DNA from: Paralichthys olivaceus
Taxonomy: Eukaryota > Chordata > Actinopteri > Pleuronectiformes > Paralichthyidae
Reading direction: 5' to 3'
Assembly: GCF_024713975.1 (NCBI RefSeq)
Contig: NC_091112.1
Coordinates: 10,214,001 to 10,278,000, forward strand
Length of the DNA stretch: 64,000 nt
Shown here: positions 1 through 11,306 of the stretch, one piece after another
Layout of the letters: every line of letters starts with the position of its first letter
Position numbering within the stretch: the first letter of the stretch is position 1
Notes under the pieces: generated by a model
Told to the model about the DNA's origin: nothing
The model's input: only the letters and a program-made list of their open reading frames with translations
The model's database searches: none
Made by a program: the position numbers and the translations under genes

Positions 1-2533
1 ATGGGAAGTTTAGCCGTTGTTCTCCAGAAATACAATCTCGACTGGCCTGAAAGGCATAAAAGCAGAAAGAAGAGATGTGTAGCTCAGCCTCAGTTGTGTA
101 CTTAAAGTAGTTGTCATTTATTTTAACTCAAGTTTTTTTTCTCATTTCCGACTCTTCAAATGGCCCCAATGGAGAGAATGACCTTTCCAGTTGCCCCCAA
201 ATAATTAGATTTTTAAAACCATCTTTCAGCTGCTTTGAAATGATATTTCTTAATCTTCATAAGACAAGGGTTCAGGATTCTTTTTTTTCAGGCTGCGGTG
301 TTACGTACTTTATCTTCCCCAGTCAATAGATGGGTGTCAAGTGAAGGCCAGTGCATCCGCTGGGGGCCTATAACTTCAGGGCCCACCAGGTCTACTGTCT
401 ACTAAGCTGATTTTTCCTGTAGGTTTATGTTATGGGTTAGGTGCTCCTACACAATTAAGAGCTTTAATGTGTCATCAATTTTATAACATCACCCCAAGGC
501 CCTGTCATAAAGAGGCTCTTTGTGTCCAGCATGAAAAGAACTGTATACATAGAAGAAGGGGGCCCATCAGTCAACCTTTCCCCCGAGGCTTTACCTTGCA
601 GGTCAGTGTGACTGTGGCTGAACCTCACCTCTCGTGCGTGGGTCGTGTAAAGTCGTGTAACTCTGGCCCTGTGCCAGCGAGGAAACCCCAACGCCTCTGA
701 GATATCCAGTAGCAGCTGCTCGAAGGACACCACGCCCCTGCGATTCAACAGGACTGTTACCTAGAGACAACAAAATCACAGTTGAGTTGTGAAAATTGGT
801 ATGAATTAGTAGTTTGGCACCTTTTTCTGATGAGTATAACTTCATAAAGGGTTTGTGGGTTGTAAGTATTGGCATTATTGATTATTACAAAAACTTTTTA
901 GTCCTTTATGAAGAAATTTCTTTTACCATTATTTCACAACCTGTCAACTCAAAAGTTGTTGTGATTAATGTCTCATAACTAATCCTTGTTTTCTTAACCA
1001 TTTATTCACCTTCCGCAGTGTACTCCGACCACTGGGGTGGACGATGGTGACCAGATGCGGCCTCTCAGCGCTCTCCTCTGCATGGCGGGTGTGGAAAAGA
1101 GGCAGATGAGAGGGAGGAGGAGGAGGATGTAGGAAGTGGGACCTATGGATCTGCCCAGCAGGGTGGGGGCGGATGGGCCATGGCTGGGGTATCCCACCAG
1201 GACGCTTCAAGGAGGGAATATTGGGAGGAGCTGACACAGGAGGGAAAGAAAAAGGACATGAGTGGAAGAACAAAGACAGAACCCAAGTGCTGGATTATTC
1301 AAAGTGTTCTTAACAACAGTGACGTCAGCCCCCCACTGCTGTGTTTCTTGTACACAAAGTAAAACTCATAAGTAACACGACACCAGTTCCTCGTCCCGTT
1401 TCAGTGTGCGTGCATGTGTGTGTGAAAACAAATCCGGCTGATCAGATTTGAGTGTTTTCCATCACATGGAGTGCATGGGCCATTTGAGATTCCTCAAGCA
1501 CCTTGGTCCCAGCAGGCTGAATTATTTAGGCTTCCTTAAGTCATGCAAAAACACACACACCTACACAAAAGGTTGCTTGACCTGGTTAGGGCTCAGCTGA
1601 ATCTGCATGATTAATGAGGCATTAGAGACACAGAGCATCTTTGACGTTTCACTTTCTGGCACTGTGGGAGATGGAGAGATGTTATCTGTCCAGTCAGTCA
1701 GGGTTCGTTTGTTTTCTTTCTGACAGGCAGGAACAACAGACAGAAACACAAGACCCTGTACCTCTAACGTGACCAGGCCCCCCACTCCTTTTTAACAAGA
1801 CACCACTCACCCCCTGAGAGTGACCAAAAGCACTCACACACACAGATAGAGTCACATGTACACATTAAGTGTGTTAAGAGTGGACTCAAAAAACATCCAT
1901 AGCTTAAACAGCTCATAAAAAAAACAGCTGTGGCCAGTCAAGAAAGAATGAATAGTGATTTTTTTTTGGTGGGGGGGTCTGGAACCTTCAGGGGTCTGGG
2001 TGTGTGTGTGTAGGGTGTGTTCATTATGGGATGGGGTCTGGAAAATAATTTCAGGACCCTACCTAGAGTAATGAGTCATATAGTAACAAGCTTATGCTTA
2101 CCCCTACTTTTACTGAATGGCTTTTAATTGTTTTTTTTTAATCACCATTCATCATTTTCTTTTGCTGCTACTTTTAAATGTTTATTCATTTTATCTGCTG
2201 TTTTACATTTAAGATTTCATATTATAAAATGAGCTCTCTTTGATTTTGAATCACAATGTATAAATTGTTTATATCTGTGCTATTATTACTGTTATTATTT
2301 ATTGTTAATAATAAAGTCAGCATGTCAGTGGTTTAACACAGACCTTCCTACTCATAGACCATTGTGAAATAGTTAAACGCCGCATAAGTCTTTTCATTTC
2401 TTACACAGTCTTACCTGTGACAAATGTTTGGGTTTTAAATTATTTTTAGACGAATTCAGTCAAATCCGGTCTCCATCAACTCACCTGCCATTCTCCATTT
2501 AGCGTCATAGCGGCCTCTCTGCGGCGGCGTCAT
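1..2533 (-). CDS. Doublecortin-domain protein, partial (cut by left edge)
   Basis: Three exons can be joined in frame on the minus strand: 2533-2485 (ATG at 2533, donor CAG|GTGAGT), 1230-1010 and 760-629. Exon 1 ends with one spare base and exon 2 supplies the other two, so the join is phase-consistent; exon 2 to exon 3 is phase 0. The product starts MTPPQRGRYDAKWRM, runs through a Pro/His-rich linker of about 50 residues, then enters a doublecortin (DCX) fold: a LVTIVHPSG strand, LLNRRGVVSFEQLL, ISEALGFPRW and RLYTTHARE. This DCX family binds tubulin and microtubules. The RW-containing insertion recalls the single N-terminal domain of DCLK3 more than DCX/DCLK1 (from memory). The rest of the domain and any kinase are not found in 1-628; a possible next exon is 46-1 (after TTTCAG), but its peptide is unrecognised. 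The reading frame is open upstream of the ATG to 2740, so the start is uncertain. A DCDC-family protein is the alternative. Confidence 0.6.
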
Positions 2534-2700
2534 GTGTTTCCGGAACAAACTCGCTGACACTTGTAATCTTACTTCACTTTTCCTCCTGCACACGCAGCGG
2601 CCATGTTCTCCTCCTGGTGCCGCGGGATGCGCCGCGAGCTGACCGGACCTGCAGGAGCTACAGCGGTTACCATGGCGACACGTCAGGTTGAAACTTCTGA
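2485..2700. promoter_or_regulatory. GC-rich promoter / first exon of the doublecortin-domain gene, with X-box-like site
   Basis: This is the only CpG-rich island in the first 11 kb and it coincides with the predicted first exon on the minus strand. It contains GTTACCATGGCGAC at 2666-2679, one base off the RFX X-box consensus GTNRCCNNRGYAAC, about 130 bp upstream of the predicted ATG. RFX factors drive ciliary genes, and several DCX-domain proteins are ciliary, so the pairing makes sense, but function is inferred. A plus-strand open frame (2603-3010) also starts here and is not recognisable. Confidence 0.4.
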
Positions 2701-3195
2701 GGAAGGAGGTGTACCGGAAACGGAGAGAGTAAACAGTCAAAGTAAAAGCGTAACATTAAAGTGTGACTGTCCTATGTATCAAGCAGCATCCTTGTATGGA
2801 TCAACAAGTGGTTATCTATTTTTCTATTTTGATAATGCTTACATTTTCATTTTAGAGACCCACTTTCAGCTAAGAGATGACCAGCTACATTCACGAAGGT
2901 TTTATTTAGAAGGAATTGACCGGAAAAGCTTTATTTTCATTTTGAGAACACTGGTGAGGAGTAAGTTCTGTGTGTTTGGATTTAGTGGTGAGACCTTTTC
3001 AGAGAAGTGAAAAGAGACACCTCTCCATTAAGGTTACTGTTCTTACACAACAAACACACAGATCACAGCAAATAGACACTGTCTGGTTTCACTGAAGCAT
3101 GGAAGTGACTGTGGATCACAGGCCATTCCCCATCAGGAATTAGAGACTAATTACAGATGCTTATTTTTATAATCAGAAAAAAAAGAGAATCTAAT

Positions 3196-3760
3196 CAAGT
3201 TTTATTTGTAAAGCCCATATTCACAAATCACAATTTGTCTCATAGTTAAACAAGGGGCGACATCCTATGTTCTTAACCTTGAACAAGAGTAAGGAGAAAC
3301 TACCCTAAAGGAACCTTTAACAGGGGAAACAAACTTAGAAACCTCAGAGAGAGCCACAAGTGAGGGATCGCTCTCCCGGGACAGACAGAAGTGCAATACA
3401 TACCATGTGGATTGGAACACATCAACAAAATAGCAGTATTCACAACTTCAATTTACAATAGATTAGAAGAAACAGTTTGTAACATGATGGAGAGGTGTTT
3501 CAATGCTTAAAGTATTTGTACATAAGGAAATGTCTGATAGAGATGAAGGGAGCAGCAACGAGAACTGAATTGAGGAGTTGTCAGTAATGGTGGAGTATGT
3601 GAGTAGGTGTATTGTATGTCAAGCAGTCTCCACCACCAGACTTAAATGCCACCACAATCCATCATCATGATCCACCACCACTATCCACGATCATGATCTC
3701 TGATTCACGATCCATATCTGCTGATATAGGCTCTATGATATGCTTTGGATACTCGTTGCA
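3196..3760. repeat. Dispersed teleost repeat (retroelement-like), family not named
   Basis: The stretch from 3196 reads like a repeat I know from many percomorph genomes: TTTATTTGTAAAGCCCATAT, then the ACAAATCACAATTTG segment, a CGACATCCT segment, GGAGAAACT, AGAAACCTCAG, GAGGGATC and a GGACAGACAGAAGTGCAAT segment. 3196-3450 is the secure part; the right end, which includes ATCATGATC-rich sequence to about 3760, is a guess. It is degenerate and non-coding. Confidence 0.6.
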
Positions 3761-4213
3761 ATGTAAGTCTACACACAATACATCATGAACAATTAACATC
3801 ACTAAATGTCTTTCAGCAATAAAAACATGAGCAATATTTTCCTAAAGCTCAATTAGGATAAAACAGATATCCTATTAGTCTTTTATATATCAAAAAAAAC
3901 TTTGAAACACATTTCCTCACTCAGTTCTCTCTTCCTTCATTTTCTGTTCGCTCTTTACTGTTGCTATCTTGTTATGGTTTAGTTCAGAGGACAGGACTCA
4001 GTTCTGTGTGCTCACCCGTAGCTACTGCCCTTGTTAAAAGTTTTTCTGTTTGAACTGAAGAAGGAAAAAAACTGAAGGCTCAAACAAAACCTTTTATATC
4101 ACAACAACTGGAGGAAAGTTATAGTGAAAAATCACAGTGACAGCAGGGGGAGAGGAACTGCCAGTCTCAAGGGCTGTTACCATAGTTTCAGTGATGGAAT
4201 CCAATACTCTGCT

Positions 4214-4246
<33 letters not shown>

Positions 4247-4275
4247 CTCACACACACACACACACACACACACAG
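4214..4275. repeat. CA microsatellite
   Basis: Interrupted (CA)n of about 60 bp. Confidence 0.95.
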
Positions 4276-5360
4276 ACCAGTTGATCTTTTAATACACTGC
4301 CCCCCTGTGGCTCTGTCTCCAAGGATACTGTTAATATTGGATCAGGAAGTAACAACTCCTCTTGTGGCTTCATATCCTGGACTCACCACTGAGACATAAC
4401 AATGTGTGTTTGCTCCAGTGAAAACAAACATGGCCACAACTGCTGATCCATAATGCTTTAATTTCTACTTCCCCACACATTCCCCTATAACTCAAGGTCT
4501 TTTTTTTTTTACTTCAAGTATTTATAATGGATTTTTATACATTTTACTTATTACTAGAGGAAGTGGGGAGAGAAGCAAGGAGAGTCTGTATTCATGTTTA
4601 TTGATTATAGTGAACTGTAATTACACTTATTTAGCTTTCATAAAGTCATATAAATGCACTAAATTGTAATTCTGCACAGCTAGGACACTTTTAACAGTTT
4701 ATTCATGTAATAATCAACAAGTTATTGTACATAATTACAACTGTGTTTCACTATATGGCTTACTATACAAATTACACTAATATTATTACATATATCAGCA
4801 TTCATACCTACATGAATACATTATATTTTGATGTATTCTTTTAAGCTTATATATTGCTTACAAATGCTAAACAGGAGGACTTAGTGTGAGCTGAGTATCT
4901 TTTTATGTATTATGAGGTGTTTTATGGTCATTTGGTAATTTTGGTGTCACACACATGCAGAGGTGGGGGTTTCATGTCTGCAGTATCATGCCCACAACTG
5001 CTGAATGGATATGGGGCTGGTACACTTGCATTAACAGTATCTGGCCAGCAGAGGAGGCAAGTGGACCTGCCTTTTTATCCCTGCAGCTGTAGATGAGTTA
5101 TTGGTTTCACTCAGGCATGGTGATCCAGGCTAGGGCCAATAGGTTCACTGGAAGAACCATCCAGCTACATGACTATAAATCATGTTCATGTGTCATTATG
5201 TAATAGTGGCCTTCAGAGCGAGAGAAAATGGTCATTGGGTAACAGGTGCAGCCTCCTATAGCCAACACCCTGCAGGGCCTCAGAGCTATAACATAAAGTA
5301 ACTGGACCTGGGACACTACGAGACGCATCTGCTAGGATAAATCAACTTTCCATGATAATT

Positions 5361-5602
5361 TGTTGGTGGTGCAGATCTGGATCAGGGGCGGCTCCAGGAT
5401 TTTTTTTTCACTCTAGTTAACATTGTGAGTTAGACTGTTTTCATTGAGAGAATAATTCATGGATCATGATGTAAAAGACCTGACATGTTTAGGGGACTGA
5501 AATTTATGAGCAACTGAGATTTGGTGCAGATAAAAATTAAAATCTGGATCTATCGTAGTTAAATGTTGTTTCATAAGGGGACTGTTGGTCCTTGGCCATT
5601 GT
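5361..5602 (+). repeat. Dispersed teleost repeat, copy 1 (second copy near 27150-27440)
   Basis: It starts GATCAGGGGCGGCTCCAGGA followed by a T-run, then AATTCATGGATC, AGGGGACTGA, ATTTGGTGCAG and a final GGGGACTGTTGGTCCTTGG. The same order of blocks appears at 27150-27440, which also keeps the 5' part (GCAGGACTACGCAAAAACTA). I recognise this as a common percomorph interspersed repeat; its class is unknown to me. It has no open frame. Confidence 0.65.
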
Positions 5603-6189
5603 AGTTGTTTAGACTTTTTTATGTGTACCGCCATGGTTGTCTATACATGCATACATATATAATACACACAATACATATATTCATTCACACACACAAACAT
5701 ACATACAAACATAAAAGTTACATATATACAACCTATTTTGTTGTTCTTGTTTTAATGGTGTTTCATCTGTTGCTGTTAAATGTGCTAAGTTTATGCTCTG
5801 GACTTGTTATATCACCAGATGTATCAAGCCATAGTCTTGTCTTGCCACATCTGTTTTTGTCTTGTCTCACCAAGAAAAAAAAGAAAAGAAATCCCAGAGA
5901 GGAAAGAAATCTGACGGACTGACTCAATGCAGTGTCCATCTGTTTTTTTAAATCTTGTTGCTGGTGCACCAGGTCAAGGAATGCAATGAGAAGTCCATCT
6001 GCAGGGGGAACACAAGACCCACACACAGTAAGGCTATGGGGCAGTTGTTTGGTGCATTCCAACAACTGCTACCACATAACCAATGCTTCTCTTCACATTT
6101 GCATTAACAAGGTCTTAATTCCCCAGAGGGCCTCACTGCATTGGACTGTTTGAGCACTTCAAGTTGCTATTTGTTTATAAAGCACAGAA

Positions 6190-6640
6190 GGTTTGGAGCC
6201 AAAGTACATTTCTGATCTTTCTGCTACGTTATGAACCATCCAGACCCCTCAGGTCCTCTGGAAAATGTCCGCTTTCTGTGCCCAGAGTCAAAAACAACCA
6301 TGGAGAAGCAGCGTTCAATTTCTATGCTCATAAAAGTCTGCTGCAACTTGTGATTCTTTTAAATCAATGCTACAGACTTTCCTGTTTGCATCTGTCTGTT
6401 ATTAATTCAAATAATCACTAATTTCTTACAGTGCATTTTCATTTATTTTATTGCATTTTTATTTATTTAGTTGTTATTCTTTATGTAACTCTTTTTATTT
6501 TCCTTTTAAATACTTCTTTTTTTATATTGTCTCATGTTGCTTTTACAATTTGTCAAGAAGCACTATGAATTGCATTATTGTTCAAATGTGCCATACAAAT
6601 AAACTTGCCTTCCCTTATCTTGCCTTGTCCTGCAGCCTGT
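6190..6640 (+). mobile_element. 5'-truncated non-LTR retrotransposon 3' end (fossil)
   Basis: The plus frame around 6220-6320 encodes YEPSRPLRSSGKCPLSVPR, then a HGEAAFNFYA-like block. In fish LINE reverse-transcriptase polyproteins this C-terminal tail (YEPSRPLRSS...SVPRV...HGEAAFSFYAP) precedes the stop. The downstream part of the tail (normally W.LP..LR.. and FK.RLKT) is degenerate. It is followed by an AT-rich 3' UTR and ends in a polyadenylation-like tail, GTGCCATACAAATAAACTTG, with CCTT-type repeats (6585-6640), typical of these elements. Only the last few hundred bases remain, so the copy is dead on arrival. Clade not assigned. Confidence 0.65.
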
Positions 6641-6891
6641 GATGTAAGGAGTGATTCTGCAGAATGGAGAAGGGAGTGGCAATGTCCAGATGTTAATTCA
6701 TTTGTATTGTTTACACAGTCAAACACAGATGCACAGGAAAGCTGTATGAAAGCTGGAAAGACATTTAGCATTCCTTGGTTTATGGCTTTCCTACTCTCCA
6801 CTGGCTGTTCTGGGATTCAACACTATCCTGCAGCATAGGCCCATCGGACTTCTGCATTGGTCCGCGGAGTGTATATTTGCACACACACACA

Positions 6892-6922
6892 CAGGACTTC
6901 AGCCTGCTTAGCTGAAGTCCTG
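6892..6922. repeat. Perfect 12-bp hairpin after a short CA run
   Basis: CAGGACTTCAGC (6892-6903), a 7-nt loop, then its exact reverse complement GCTGAAGTCCTG (6911-6922). No T-run follows and no gene is adjacent, so its role is unknown. Confidence 0.85.
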
Positions 6923-7619
6923 TTTGTCAAGGCCAAACACAGTCTGGACAGTATAGCAGCTGTGATCACGTCTTCAGGTCAACCACCTAAACAGCAGTCT
7001 AGCCTAAGGAATTGATTTTGTCATGTACACACAGTTCAATGTTCAACTCAATCATGTAAATTAACGTGAGATAGTAGCTACTGTCTGTCCTCGCTCATGT
7101 GATGGACAGTGTTGTTTTAGTGCTACAATGCATGTCCTCTGCAGAAGAAGTGGTTCTGAAAGGTGCATGCAGGGAATTTCCTGCCCCGAAAAGTTTCGAA
7201 TCTGCCAGAGAAAAGTCAACTTTAATGTGCGTCATGACCACAGCGTTGTCCCAGAGCACTATATCATAAGATTGTGTGAAATCAAACACACACCCACGCA
7301 CATTTATAAAAAAAATACTCTCAAAGCTACAGGCGGCCTGTGAACACATTCTAAGCCAGAGCTGAATTATTACGACCTTTCCCTCTCTCCCCGTGTGTCC
7401 TTTTTCCATGTGTCTCCCTCACACCTGTTTATGTCAAATGTCAAATCCATGCACGCCACAGATTTGTTCCATCACACACACACACACATTTGGGCCGGTT
7501 TAGACACAGGGGTGGACAAGGAAGGAAAGAGGTTAGTGGAGGACAGGGGCAGTGGGACAGGGTGTGTAACATGGTGTGATGTGATGTAACAGTGTCCACT
7601 GTTGACTTTTTTCTTTCTA

Positions 7620-7625
7620 ATCCCA

Positions 7626-7659
<34 letters not shown>
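7620..7659. repeat. GT microsatellite
   Basis: (GT)n of roughly 30 bp. A short CA run lies at 7472-7490. Confidence 0.9.
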
Positions 7660-7898
7660 GACATGGGATGGAGCGTTTGTTATTACACAACCTCCAGAGA
7701 TCATCCGACCATCGGCAGACAGAGGGATTTCATCAGCCAGACAGACAGATGATATGTGGACATTTGTGCTCATGAATGAATGCTGTGTGTGTGTTTTGTG
7801 CACACTCTCTTCATCTCCCTTTGTGAGGACTGATTTGGATTTTAGTCCTGGAGAGTGCGGACATTTTTGGCAAGCAAGGACATGTTGCTCTGTCCCAC

Positions 7899-8007
7899 AG
7901 ACTGTATATATATATGGACGACATGACAGCTCCCTAAGTGTCTCTATCTTCCCCTGGTGGCTTGATACAGTATAGGTCATAAATCGTACCTCCTTTATGG
8001 GACATGG
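7899..8007 (-). repeat. Dispersed repeat, copy 1 of 3 (CACCAGG / TTTATGACCTATACTG family)
   Basis: Read on the minus strand it shares TTTATGACCTATACTG, GCCACCAGG, an AGCTGTCATG block and GTCCATATATATA with 33832-33970, and more distantly with 60743-60835. I know this as a common percomorph repeat. Non-coding. Confidence 0.65.
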
Positions 8008-8100
8008 AACAAAAAAGGTTTTCAGTCATGTTCGCTAGTTCTTATCCCTTGATGCTTGTCCAAGTGCTCATGTTCCTAAGGTTTGGGTTACATGAGCTAA

Positions 8101-8200
8101 TTAAAGGTTTAATGTGTGTAGAATTTGGTGACATCCAGTGGTGAAGTTGCATGTTGCAGCTGAACACCCCTCACCTCCCCTTCCAAACATGAAAGAGAAC
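8101..8200. repeat. Fragment of a DNA-transposon-like repeat (TTAAAGGTT terminus)
   Basis: It begins TTAAAGGTTTAATGTGTGTA, then GACATCCAGTGGTGAAGTTG and a GTTGCAGCTGAACACCCCTC block. The first 30 bases resemble the start of the copy at 27571, while the interiors differ. That is what is expected if these are the two inverted termini of one element family. Confidence 0.55.
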
Positions 8201-9594
8201 CAGAGAACAGTCTGGGCAGCTTTATAAAAACATTTATTTCTCTCTGGATGAGAAGATCATCACCCCTCTCCTGTCTGTTCACCTGCCAACAGAATGTTAG
8301 CTTAGTTTACCAGGAAAGTGAAGAAAAGTTAGTCTGCCCTACCAAGAATTCGTCCACAGTACTGGACCCAATGTAAAACCACATTTTATCATTTTGAACC
8401 AATCATCTTGAAATAAGTTTTTCTAATGAATGTTTTTGTAAAATGAGCTACATAGGAGTTTGTTACCTCTGGATCTAGCCAGACGAGATGTTTCCAGAAT
8501 TGAAACTCCCTGTAGACAAACCAGACTAATACAGGAGCGATAATAAGATAATCAATCTTTCAAATAACACACAGCACAAGTTTGACAACATGTGGTTCCA
8601 AAATGTGTGACTGTTGTTGTGATAGCAAGTGGAGTAGGAGTGGTTACGGTTGAGGACTTAGGAATGTACTAGCACAGTTTGAGTCCTTCCACATGTAGTG
8701 TAGTGAATGTTGTGGGGACATTGTTCAGGTAATAACATAATGGGTCAAAAAACCCTCAGGCACACAGCTGTACATTCACAAACATTGCAACAATGTTAAT
8801 TTGCCTTTTCAAAAATCAGGTCTATTACCTCTTTAAAGAGGTTTTACAAGAATTTTCTTGTTTTGGTTTAAAACGAAAAACTGAAGTACAAGTTTGTTTG
8901 GTTTTTGTAAAACATCGAAAATGCAGGACTTCATTGGACATAATCATGTTTAGTTTTAAAAAAACAACATGTTTTCATTATTAGTTAAGAGCTTAACTCT
9001 TGCTACTATCTATCCATTTTGCATAAACCCGTCTCATTTAGTCTTCTCTCTACTTTTGGACTTCTCTGCCCTGTATGTCAGCGTTTTTGTTCCCACGGGA
9101 GACCCCAAATCTTTAAATGGGCCTCACAGATTGATGAGAATGAGAACACATTTAAACAACCATCAGGGTGGCATGGGTCTGTGCTTTTGTGAACTTTTAA
9201 AAGACTGTTTTGTACCTTTTTGGATAGACTTTTGGATGTAGTATGAACTTTGTAGTTATGGATGTTTTTCTTCTGTTTGTTTCCTGTTTTATATTGAAAC
9301 ATCTTTCCAAACGTCTGCACCTGTCCAAATGTGTTTTCATTGTCCCTGCAGCCTCACTTGTGTATATAGTCTCAGAGTTTCCCTTTGTCTTGGTCAGTTC
9401 GTCTATTAACGTGTGGATTTTCCTCAAGCCTCAGTTCAGTTTTCATTGATGTTTTTACCCCATGTTTCTCTGATGTTTTCCTGCCAATGGAGAGCGTAAA
9501 CCTGCTTTGTTTTTCTCATTATTTTCACTTTCACTAGTTGAAGCTTCCACCCCTGCATTTGGGTCCTCTTAGCTAAAGTTGACACCCAGGTAGT

Positions 9595-9835
9595 ATATGG
9601 CAGTGGGCCACTTCAGGCAATGATGTGGCTCTTCTGGCCAGACAAAACGGATGTGAGCCTAAAGTGGCCCACTTATAAATCAGCAAATGTGGCCCACATA
9701 TCCCAAAACAAGTGTGGGCCTTTTTTGGCAAACATGTGGTAAACTAGGTAAGGTTAAATCTGGATGTGAACCTAAAGTGGCCCATGTGGTAAATGGTGAA
9801 TATGGGGCCATCTTTGGCCCAGATCTGGCGAACAG
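9595..9835. repeat. Degenerate GGCCCA-rich tandem repeat
   Basis: Repeated GTGGCCCA / TGGGCC blocks recur every 30-60 bp (9608, 9667, 9690, 9714, 9776, 9804, 9818), with two near-identical GGATGTGA(G/A)CCTAAAGTGG units at 9649 and 9762. It resembles the GTGGCCCAC minisatellite common in fish genomes. Confidence 0.6.
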
Positions 9836-11106
9836 GAGCAGACAGCCCAAGCGCCATCATTTCATGAGATTTGTGGACTAATAGAAGTATAAAATCCAAT
9901 CATCCCTATAGTAGGTCTCCAGGGAAAGATTTTAAGATGATCCTAAATCACAAAAATAAACTTTCTGTGCATCGGTGCAAAGTGAGAAATGTGGTTACAC
10001 ACCAACCATCCACCACCTTCCTGATTGCATCATCTTACTCAGCCGTCATGTGCAACTGTGATAGTGTATTGTATAAAAAAAAGCAAAAGTCAAAAAAGCA
10101 CAACAACAGGAGGCAAAACCAGAGAAAGAGGAGAAAAGTATAGTGAGATGAGACGAGGAGCCTAAGAGACGACAATCAAGGCATTCTTTTCAACCATCAA
10201 CCCCCCCCCGGCTCCACCTCTGGAAAAAAAAATCAATCATCCCCCCATCCTCCTCTCAGGCTCAATCTGTTGTCCTTCTCTTTATCTATTGACAACAGGG
10301 GATTGTTCAACAACTCCTCCCCCTCATCCTCCTGCTCCCCCTCTCTTTCTTTACTCTGCCTTTTATTCCTCCAGCCCTGCGTTTGTTTTTCTTACGATGG
10401 CCCTGTGGCTCTCTCTGATCCCTCCTCTCTTAGCCTTTCTCAAATGTTCAAATTCACATGTGCTTTGTTGCCATTTTTACCAAAGCGTGATGTATAAGGC
10501 TATTAATTGGTCGATGTATTAATATTTCTTTTTTGGGGGGGGGGGGGGGAATCAGACAATTCTCCATTCGAGGAAGCTAAATTGCAATATATGTATATAA
10601 AATCATTATCATGCTGTTTGAAAACAAGTAGAAGAAGATTTTTTTTTTAATATTATGTTAAAACCAAAACATTAAATATATATTAAAATCAAACACTAAA
10701 TTGTATGTCACAGCAAACATATGCAGGAGTCAAATGCCTTTAGTTGCAGGGTCAGGGTTCATGTCTCTAGAAGTTGAGAATAAATCAAATTTCTGAATTG
10801 TCATTATGATGAGTTAAGCGTCTCTATACTACATGAAGAGCTCGGGTCTGTTTGATTCCACGTATGTTCTGGTGCTGACGACAGAATGATTGTTTGATTT
10901 CAATCATTTAGGTTGGCTACCTTTGTTTCTGAATATATTTCTTTCTTTCTTTTCACACGAGTCATCCCCCCTAACACCAACATTACTATATTAGTACTGG
11001 TAGTATTGAGGAAAAACATATTAATGAGGAGAACTATTGAGAAAAATTGTAATTCACATCCAAATATACTTCACATGTATATTTATACATTCCCCCCCCC
11101 CCCCCG

Positions 11107-11306
11107 CACAGCCAGGTGACGTCAGGAACAGCCGTTATAAATCCAGCCAGTAGGATCGCAGTGCGTTGACTAAACTCCGAGTGTCTCTCTCCTTCCTCTC
11201 TCACTCTGTCGCACCCTCTCTCTGCAGCCTCACACTCTTCTCTCTCTCCCTCTCCCTCGCTCTCTCTCTGCCTCTCACACACTCACCCCTGCTCGCTGCT
11301 GCAGAC
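11107..11306 (+). promoter_or_regulatory. fabp3: fabp3 core promoter and 5' leader: CRE plus TATA box
   Basis: A perfect CRE palindrome TGACGTCA lies at 11117-11124 and a TATA box TATAAA at 11136-11141, about 170 bp before the ATG. Transcription probably starts near 11165-11170 and the leader is CT-rich. A C14 homopolymer lies just upstream (11092-11105). Spacing between CRE and TATA is 11 bp. Confidence 0.7.

Larger units (their letters stand above)
2741..11100. other. Intergenic stretch, repeats only
   Basis: About 8.4 kb between the doublecortin-domain gene and fabp3. I see no exon with recognisable protein content on either strand. It contains the repeats listed separately (3196-3760, 4214-4275, 5361-5602, 6190-6640, 6892-6922, 7620-7659, 7899-8007, 8101-8200, 9595-9835) plus homopolymer tracts (G run near 10535-10550, C run near 11092-11105). 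The rest is AT-rich sequence without visible features. Confidence 0.6.

Noticed and set aside
1-46. Candidate fourth exon of the doublecortin gene after TTTCAG
   Set aside because: The acceptor is plausible and the frame open, but the 15 residues do not match the expected continuation of a DCX fold, so it was not included as a firm exon.
2603-3010. 135-codon plus-strand open frame with a good start context (GTTACCATGG)
   Set aside because: The start context is the X-box palindrome itself, and the peptide is unrecognisable after the GC-rich part; the minus-strand exon explains the region better.
7441-7980. 179-codon minus-strand open frame
   Set aside because: Built from CA/GT microsatellites (runs of His-Thr) and part of a dispersed repeat; not protein-like.
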